DNA from: Roseburia sp. AM59-24XD
GTDB lineage: Bacteria > Bacillota > Clostridia > Lachnospirales > Lachnospiraceae
Reading direction: 5' to 3'
Length of the DNA: 64,000 nt
Assembly: GCF_003478445.1 (NCBI RefSeq)
Contig: NZ_QUET01000012.1
Location: 35,784 to 99,783 of the forward strand
Positions 58,643 to 64,000 of the stretch are shown here, piece by piece. Position numbers and translations under genes: made by a program. The notes under the pieces were generated by a model, which saw only the letters and a program-made list of their open reading frames with translations, made no database searches and had not been told where the DNA came from. Positions within the stretch are counted from its first letter, which is position 1. The number at the start of each line of letters is the position of its first letter.

Positions 58643-59353
58643 CTAATGAACAGCAATCTCTCCCGTAACTTTTCCATCCGTCACCTGAATCACCGGATTC
58701 TGAAGTTTCTGCTTCCCGTCAATCTCAAATACCAAAACCGCCTCGGAATTTCGACCGGCCTTCATGTTCTCCTTATAATACTGCAGGTCATTCTGCAATA
58801 TCGTCATCAACGGTTTTCCTAATACTTCGCCGTCAGAGACCAGTGTATACTCAAGATCCTTCTTGAGAAGATTCACCTTCTGCCGTATAGATGCCTGATT
58901 CTTCACACGAAAATGCACAATATAAAGCTTGCTGCCACTATGCGCAGTGACCGCTGCATCTGCAGAACCATACGTCTGCTTCAGTTCACTGGACATCATT
59001 TTAATGTCTACCTGCTTCAGATCAAACACCTTTTCTGCCGGAACTGTCGCTGCCACCTCACCGGTACCGTCAGAATCGTTTCCTGCTACAGCAGAACCGG
59101 ACGGTGTTGCCGTCGTCTGTACCGGTTTGCTTGTCGGAACCGGTGTCGGTGTCGGCGTTGCCCGTAAAATACTTCTGTCATAGTCAAGCATATCGTCATT
59201 ATTCTTATCATATTTGAGCAGTGCACCTGCCATATACTCCGCTTCCATATCACGATTAACATGATCCAGATCCGGAACAGAACCACAGCCTGTCAGCGTA
59301 AACGCCATTACGGCAGCCGCTGCGATCAGTCTTTTATTGGTATGAATCTTCAT
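58643..59353 (-). CDS. Lipoprotein with DUF4352-like domain
   Basis: A 236-residue exported protein. The lipobox LTGC puts the lipidated Cys at 23. Residues about 60-105 form a Thr/Pro/Ser/Val linker; residues about 115-236 form a beta-sandwich resembling DUF4352 or other immunoglobulin-like lipoprotein domains. Function unknown. It lies between cheV and the two-component system on the same strand. Confidence 0.75.
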   Translation of the reverse strand: MKIHTNKRLIAAAAVMAFTLTGCGSVPDLDHVNRDMEAEYMAGALLKYDKNNDDMLDYDRSILRATPTPTPVPTSKPVQTTATPSGSAVAGNDSDGTGEVAATVPAEKVFDLKQVDIKMMSSELKQTYGSADAAVTAHSGSKLYIVHFRVKNQASIRQKVNLLKKDLEYTLVSDGEVLGKPLMTILQNDLQYYKENMKAGRNSEAVLVFEIDGKQKLQNPVIQVTDGKVTGEIAVH

Positions 59354-59404
59354 CTCTCATAATCCCCTTATTCTGTGCGAAAAGTCTCTCGGGCTAATGC
59401 TTAT

Positions 59405-59433
59405 ATTGTAGCATATTTTCTGTTTCCACGCAA
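59405..59433 (-). promoter_or_regulatory. Probable promoter of the lipoprotein gene
   Basis: Minus-strand TTGCGT (59428-59433), 17 bases, TACAAT (59405-59410), between the kinase stop and the lipoprotein start. Confidence 0.45.
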
Positions 59434-59462
59434 TGATTTCAACTCTGCCGCCCTGCGCCGGA

Positions 59463-61040
59463 TCAATGGCTCTGACGGTCAAGATCAAACCAGAATTCCA
59501 CACCGTCATGACAGTTTTTTACACCGCACTGCTGATTCATGGCGTCCACGATTGCCTTTACGATAGAAAGACCGATTCCGCTGCCTCCGTAAGCTCTTGT
59601 TCTTGCCTTGTCCACCTTATAAAACTTGATCCAGATCTTGTCCAGCTCATCCTCCGGAATCTGTTTTCCTGTATTAAATACACGGATACGGACAACCTTT
59701 TCCCGCATTTCCAGCGTAACACGGATCCTCTTCTCCCCATCCACATGATTGATCGCATTGCTAATATAATTCGTCACGATCTCCTCCACCATGTACTCGT
59801 CAGCCCAGACGTAAACCGGCTCAGTCTCCTCCATGTAGATCTCCGCATCCTTCTGGTCCGCAAGAAGCGATGCCGACTGGATCACTGAACGGATCACCTG
59901 AACGATATCAAAGCGTTCAAAATTGATCTGGTTCTTACCAAATTCGATCTGATTCAGCGTCAGAAGCTTCTTGACCATTTTGTTCATTTTATTGGCTTCA
60001 TCAATAATGACATCGCAATAAAATTCCCTGCTCTCGCTGTCATCATTGATATTATCATGAAGTCCCTCCGCATATCCCTGGATCAGTGCGATCGGCGTCT
60101 TTAATTCGTGGGACACATTCGACAGGAAATCCTTACGCATCTCGTCAATCTGAATCTTATTTTCAATGTCCTTCTGCAGCTCATTGTTGGCAGATTTAAG
60201 CTCGGAGATTGTCTCCTCTAAGCGTTCCGACAGCATATTAATGCTGTTGCCAAGCCTGCCGATCTCATCCTCCGTGGTGACCGGATATTTTGCTTCAAAA
60301 TCTAACTGCGACATTCTCGTTGCAATGTCGGTCAGATAAACGATCGGCTTCGTAAAGCTGTTACCGATCATAAACAAAATGATTCCGGATATCAGCACAG
60401 CGATCACACCGATATAAGCAAGAAAACGGTTAGAAACCGCTACACTCTCCTTCATACTCTGATAGTTGGTGCTGATATAAACAAAATCGCCGGAGTCAAT
60501 ACGACCGAACAATTCCAGATAATAGGAGCCGATACGCTCATCATAGGATTTAAATACCTGATATTTGTCATTCCCCTTGATAAGTTCTCTGCTCTTTCCC
60601 TCAACATAACCATTCACCAGACCAATAACATAGTCCATGGTCTTGTCGCGTACATTCTGCTTCTGGACATTACTCAGGGAATCTGCAGACGGATAACAGA
60701 AGGTATACTGCAGCATTCCAAAATAATCATTGATCCGGAACAGGTATGCATTCATGGATCCGTTTTCGGTCAGAGAATCCAGAGTATTAATGCTCTTTTC
60801 AGACAGACCGCTGTCGCTTGGATTCCCCTGCTGCTCGCTGTCGTTCTTCACAATATGATTGATCTTACGGAAGGAAGCGGACAACGTGCTTATCTTGCTA
60901 TGCTGATAGTACATCGGCAAAAAAAGTTGATTGGTAAGCCAGCAGCCAAGGATCGTCAGTGCAAGGATACTGCACAAAACCACGATCAGCTTTGTTTTGA
61001 TCGAACTGATCTTTCGAAAGGAAACGTTCTTATTTCTCAT
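59463..61040 (-). CDS. Sensor histidine kinase
   Basis: Membrane kinase of 525 residues: one helix (about 15-38), an extracellular sensor (about 40-200), a second helix (about 203-225), HAMP, then the dimerisation domain with phospho-His in NVSHELKTPIALIQGYAEGL. The ATP-binding domain has N, G1 and G2 boxes (NYISNAINHVDG, RVFNTGKQIPE, GGSGIGLSIVKAI). ATG at 61040 lies six bases after the regulator stop; GAGGTG in the regulator gene is its RBS. The stimulus is unknown. Confidence 0.93.
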   Translation of the reverse strand: MRNKNVSFRKISSIKTKLIVVLCSILALTILGCWLTNQLFLPMYYQHSKISTLSASFRKINHIVKNDSEQQGNPSDSGLSEKSINTLDSLTENGSMNAYLFRINDYFGMLQYTFCYPSADSLSNVQKQNVRDKTMDYVIGLVNGYVEGKSRELIKGNDKYQVFKSYDERIGSYYLELFGRIDSGDFVYISTNYQSMKESVAVSNRFLAYIGVIAVLISGIILFMIGNSFTKPIVYLTDIATRMSQLDFEAKYPVTTEDEIGRLGNSINMLSERLEETISELKSANNELQKDIENKIQIDEMRKDFLSNVSHELKTPIALIQGYAEGLHDNINDDSESREFYCDVIIDEANKMNKMVKKLLTLNQIEFGKNQINFERFDIVQVIRSVIQSASLLADQKDAEIYMEETEPVYVWADEYMVEEIVTNYISNAINHVDGEKRIRVTLEMREKVVRIRVFNTGKQIPEDELDKIWIKFYKVDKARTRAYGGSGIGLSIVKAIVDAMNQQCGVKNCHDGVEFWFDLDRQSH

Positions 61041-61046
61041 CGTCAA

Positions 61047-61718
61047 TTACACCTCAAATTTGTACCCCATTCCCCAGATTGTCTTAATATACTCACCCTT
61101 GTCACCGAGCTTGCTTCTAAGCTTTTTGACATGTGTATCGATCGTACGGGCATCGCCAAAATAATCATAATTCCAGACATTATTCAAAATACGCTCTCTG
61201 GACAGCGCTACCCCCTGATTGTTGATAAAATAAGTAAGAAGCTCAAACTCCTTGTAGCTGAGCTCGATGTTTTTGCCATCGATCTTGACCTCATGGGCTG
61301 CCTGATTCAGCACAATGCCTCCAACCTCCTTAACGCCCTCTTCGAGGGCATTGGTACGGCGAAGGATTGCTTCCACACGCGCCACAAGGATCTTTGGACT
61401 AAACGGCTTGGACACATACTCATCCACGCCCAGATCAAACCCCTGCAGCTCATCCTTCTCGTCACTTTTAGCGGTCAGCATAATGATCGGCACCTGAGAA
61501 TATTTGCGGATCTCACGGCATACCTGCCATCCGTCCATCTTTGGCATCATAACATCCAAAATGATCAGAGCGATATCCTTATTGGCATAAAACAGGTCCA
61601 CTGCTTCCTCTCCATCGCCGGCTTCCATCACTTCAAAATTCTGCTTCACCAGAAAGTCACGGACAAGCTTGCGCATTCTCTGCTCATCATCCACAACCAA
61701 TATCTTTAATTTGTCCAT
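61047..61718 (-). CDS. OmpR/PhoB family response regulator
   Basis: Partner of the kinase, 223 residues. Receiver domain with phospho-acceptor Asp55 (IILDVMMPKMDGW) and Lys in YVSKPFSPK; C-terminal winged helix (about 130-223) with SRERILNNVWNYDYFGDARTIDTHVKKLR-type residues. ATG at 61718 follows AAAGGAGG, so a longer upstream frame is not used. Target genes unknown; the adjacent foldase gene and lipoprotein gene are candidates. Confidence 0.94.
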   Translation of the reverse strand: MDKLKILVVDDEQRMRKLVRDFLVKQNFEVMEAGDGEEAVDLFYANKDIALIILDVMMPKMDGWQVCREIRKYSQVPIIMLTAKSDEKDELQGFDLGVDEYVSKPFSPKILVARVEAILRRTNALEEGVKEVGGIVLNQAAHEVKIDGKNIELSYKEFELLTYFINNQGVALSRERILNNVWNYDYFGDARTIDTHVKKLRSKLGDKGEYIKTIWGMGYKFEV

Positions 61719-61749
61719 TGTAAGACCTCCTTTAATACCATATATACCA

Positions 61750-62868
61750 TCAACCGGAATACTTCGCATGATCGGCAATCCATGTTTTTACTTTTTCCAA
61801 CAACAACTGACGCTGCAGATATTCTTTGTTTGCTTTCTCATATTCCTTTGCGGAATCGTATTCATCGGACATATCCTCATACTGTGTCTTGACATATTTT
61901 TCGAACTCTTCTTCGGTATAACTGATGTCCTCCTTCTGGGCGATTGCTTCAGAAGCAAGATATTCCTTGGCAGTGTCCTTGGCCAGAGGTGTCAGATCTG
62001 TCTTGGTAAACTCCGCCTCGTCCGTGTAGCCAAACATCGGGAAAATCTCTTCTTTGCTGCAATTGTAAACAGAAGCCATGTCATAGTAACCCTGAAGCAC
62101 TTCCTTCTTGGAAGCCTCCAGCAAGGACTTTGGATACTTCTTCGCCTCACAGGTCTCAAGTACATCCGACCATGCATATTCTGCCTTCTGTTCCTCATTC
62201 TCCTTATGCAGTTTCTCCCTGAGGTAATTATTGTACTCCTCGGTTGTCTTGTATTTCTTGGAAATAGATTTCACAAAATCATCCGAATACTCCGGCAGAT
62301 TTTCCTCACCGCAGATATAAAGCACAGTCGCATGAAACTCTACATTCTTGCCGTCAATCGTCGGATCATCATAGGTTCCTTCCGGCACTGCAACGGTAAA
62401 CACAACGGAATCCCCTGTCTGCACACCGGTCAGATTCTCCTCAAAGCCATCCAGCCAGTCACCGGAGCCAAGCTCTACATAATCCTCTCCGCAAGTGGCA
62501 TCCATCTTCTGTCCGTCCACATATCCCTCAAAGGAAGCACGGATCGTCTGTCCTGTCTGCGTTGTTCCTGCAAGCTGCTGATAGGTTGCATTTTCTTCCC
62601 GTATATTGTCGATCTCGTCCTGCAGATCCTCATCCGTCACTTCAAGAGAAACCTGCACGCCCTTATATTCACCGATCGTCACATACTGTACCGGATCATA
62701 ATCCAGCTTGTCTCCGACCGATTTATGCTGCTGCCACCAGAAGATTCCTCCTGCAGCCACTGCCACGACAGCAAGCCCTGTCACTGCCATGATCACTTTC
62801 TTCTTTTTCTTTGCCGCAGCCATCTGAGCTGCTCTTTTCCTGCTGTTTGCCTTTTTGTTTTTACTCAT
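61750..62868 (-). CDS. Membrane-anchored trigger-factor-like peptidyl-prolyl isomerase
   Basis: A 372-residue protein. A very basic N-terminus (1-25) and one membrane helix (about 25-45) anchor it, leaving an FKBP-type isomerase domain (about 95-170; GQTIRASFEGYVDG, GSGDWLDGFEENLTGVQTGD) and a trigger-factor C-terminal chaperone domain (about 180-365) outside. It lacks the ribosome-binding tail of cytoplasmic Tig. Probably an extracytoplasmic foldase helping secreted proteins such as the glycosidases, by inference. ATG at 62868 follows AAAGG; an in-frame ATG at 62910 lacks a good RBS. It stands 31 bases upstream of the response regulator. Confidence 0.82.
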   Translation of the reverse strand: MSKNKKANSRKRAAQMAAAKKKKKVIMAVTGLAVVAVAAGGIFWWQQHKSVGDKLDYDPVQYVTIGEYKGVQVSLEVTDEDLQDEIDNIREENATYQQLAGTTQTGQTIRASFEGYVDGQKMDATCGEDYVELGSGDWLDGFEENLTGVQTGDSVVFTVAVPEGTYDDPTIDGKNVEFHATVLYICGEENLPEYSDDFVKSISKKYKTTEEYNNYLREKLHKENEEQKAEYAWSDVLETCEAKKYPKSLLEASKKEVLQGYYDMASVYNCSKEEIFPMFGYTDEAEFTKTDLTPLAKDTAKEYLASEAIAQKEDISYTEEEFEKYVKTQYEDMSDEYDSAKEYEKANKEYLQRQLLLEKVKTWIADHAKYSG

Positions 62869-62933
62869 AATAATCCTTTCTGTCTGGTCGTTTTCTTTCT
62901 GATATAACATAAGAGTTTCTTCCTATTAAATAA

Positions 62934-63608
62934 CTATCTTTCCTTCATCCCTTCATCACCCACAATCTCCAGGACATCCGATACGCTGTGTGCAATATAA
63001 TCTGCCCCTGCCTGCTCTAATTCTCCCGGCTCCGCAAATCCATAATATACTCCAAGGGATTCAATCCCGCATTTCCCGGCTCCGATGATATCGTGACGCC
63101 GGTCTCCTACCATAATGACATCCCGGTATTCCTCTTTGGAAATATTAAGACGCCGCAGAGCCTCTCTGATCACCTCTGCCTTATCGTTACGTGTGCCGTC
63201 CAGCTCGCTCCCCACTGTCTCATCGAAATATTTCATCAGATGAAAATGCTGCAGGATCCGGACCGCATATGTCTCCGGCTTGGAGGTTGCCAGTGCAAGA
63301 AGCTTACCCTGCTTCTTTAATTCTGACAGAACCTGCTCAATTCCTTCATATGGTTTGTTCTCAAACAAACCGATCACACCATATCTTTCCCGATACTTTG
63401 CAGTTGCCGTCACAGCCTCCTCACGGGTCATCCCGGTGATCTCCTGAAAACCGTCTACCAGAGGCGGTCCGATAAATTTTAATAAGGTCTCTCTATCCGG
63501 GATCTCCTTTCCCGCCGCTTCCAGTGCATAGACCACACAATTCAAGATTCCTTCATTAGAATCCGTCAGAGTGCCATCCAGATCAAACAAAATGTATTTC
63601 CATCCCAT
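62934..63608 (-). CDS. HAD superfamily hydrolase (phosphoglycolate phosphatase-like)
   Basis: Cytoplasmic phosphatase of HAD class IA, 224 residues. Motif I FDLDGTLTDS (nucleophile Asp), motif II ALATSK, the Lys of motif III and motif IV MVGDRRHDIIGA are intact. The cap domain is helical. Similar to Gph/PpaX; the substrate cannot be set from sequence. GAGG precedes the ATG. Confidence 0.88.
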   Translation of the reverse strand: MGWKYILFDLDGTLTDSNEGILNCVVYALEAAGKEIPDRETLLKFIGPPLVDGFQEITGMTREEAVTATAKYRERYGVIGLFENKPYEGIEQVLSELKKQGKLLALATSKPETYAVRILQHFHLMKYFDETVGSELDGTRNDKAEVIREALRRLNISKEEYRDVIMVGDRRHDIIGAGKCGIESLGVYYGFAEPGELEQAGADYIAHSVSDVLEIVGDEGMKER

Positions 63609-63742
63609 ACTGCCTCTTTCTCACAGAAAACGTATCTGTGTGTATGCTGTTATGTCACTTGTATTCACCATATAATATAGAATATTTTGCCGCCGACCGC
63701 AAGCATTAACAAGAAACAAAAAGATCTCTGTATAATCCAAAA

Positions 63743-63764
63743 GGGCAAAACCTGCGTTTTGCCC
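63743..63764. repeat. 22-nt palindromic intergenic repeat, copy 3
   Basis: GGGCAAAAC and GTTTTGCCC with loop CTGC. Like copy 1 it is followed within about 50 bases by GTTACGA. Confidence 0.8.
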
Positions 63765-63824
63765 TTGATTTCCGATGCGTTACGAATCCCTTTCGATATA
63801 ATCAAAAAGAGCCCCGAGCTCTCT

Positions 63825-63833
63825 TGTGGATAA
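63825..63833 (-). promoter_or_regulatory. DnaA-box match
   Basis: TGTGGATAA on the plus strand, TTATCCACA on the minus strand: a perfect consensus box. A second, imperfect TTATCCAGC lies 13 bases on. A single box has no proven role. Confidence 0.4.
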
Positions 63834-63847
63834 CTCTCGTTATCCAG

Positions 63848-63899
63848 CGTATAATAGGGTGGGAGTAGAAAGTTTTCACTTTCTGAAACCTATTATACG
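63848..63899. repeat. Two-part hairpin
   Basis: CGTATAATAGG (63848-63858) pairs with CCTATTATACG (63889-63899); inside it AGAAAG (63867-63872) pairs with CTTTCT (63879-63884). Confidence 0.7.
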
Positions 63900-64000
63900 A
63901 ATTATATGTGTCTAAATTGTGTAAATATTGTAAACAATTTATTCATATTTTCAAAAATATTCCATACTTGTATACAGGTATTTTGTATACAAGTATTTTT

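Larger units (their letters stand above)
63609..64000. other. Palindrome-rich AT-rich intergenic region at the window end
   Basis: 392 bases with no gene recognised. It holds the third 22-nt repeat, a perfect DnaA box, the inverted repeat TGGATAAC/GTTATCCA (63827-63834, 63839-63846), a two-part hairpin (63848-63899), an AGAGC/GCTCT stem followed by T on the minus strand (near 63806-63822), and ACTTGTATAC/GTATACAAGT near 63966-63995. Confidence 0.6.

Noticed and set aside
63609..64000. Chromosomal replication origin
   Set aside because: Only one perfect DnaA box, and no dnaA, dnaN or rpmH nearby; not enough to call oriC.

Overview
The window looks like chromosomal DNA from a motile, fermentative Clostridia bacterium, most likely Lachnospiraceae (Roseburia/Agathobacter-like). 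Evidence: strong AGGAGG ribosome binding sites, moderate GC, a Firmicutes-type division cluster, an F-type ATP synthase, pta-ackA, CheV plus a YvyF-like flagellar protein, and BspA-like tails on secreted proteins. No rRNA, tRNA, CRISPR array or intact mobile element was seen.

Layout. 0-5.4 kb: gamma subunit of a 2-oxoacid:ferredoxin oxidoreductase (-), yqeY and a GH27 alpha-galactosidase (+), dCMP deaminase and a GH13-VOC fusion (-). 5.4-10.1 kb: two cyclic-di-GMP proteins, one with a sugar-repressor-like sensor fused to GGDEF, and a CPBP membrane protease. 10.2-22.1 kb: a compact dcw cluster on the minus strand, mraZ-rsmH-ftsL-pbp-pbp-mraY-murD-ftsW-ftsQ-ftsZ, with a MraZ operator and no murE/F/G/C or ftsA. 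22.1-28.4 kb: palindrome-rich spacer, cls-yvyF-ruvAB, then yprB and a LysR regulator. 28.4-35.2 kb: complete atpBEFHAGDC and rpmF. 35.3-40.3 kb: pta-ackA, divergent tmcAL, DAHP synthase. 40.4-42.7 kb: hisH-hisF-ung. 42.7-47.6 kb: AT-rich variable stretch with a candidate small RNA, an IS256-family remnant, orphan ORFs and a MacB-like ABC transporter. 47.6-55.6 kb: secreted LRR protein, secreted GH59 galactocerebrosidase homologue, AraC regulator, DUF1846 protein. 55.7-63.6 kb: acidic membrane protein, CheV, lipoprotein, two-component system, membrane-anchored trigger-factor-like foldase, HAD phosphatase. The end is a palindrome-rich spacer.

How the parts relate. Glycan use (GH27, GH13, GH59), sugar-linked c-di-GMP turnover and chemotaxis (CheV) suggest coupling of carbohydrate sensing to motility. 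That coupling is inference. The POR gamma subunit, pta-ackA and the ATP synthase supply energy. tmcAL, which uses acetate to modify tRNA, is divergent from pta-ackA.

Most unusual observations: a 22-nt identical leader with matching hairpin arms upstream of the unrelated genes atpE and the DAHP synthase gene; a 22-nt palindrome present three times; a promoter-plus-terminator unit with no ORF; three in-frame copies of the cheV 3' end; and seven single-base indels breaking otherwise conserved genes, which look more like sequence error than real decay.
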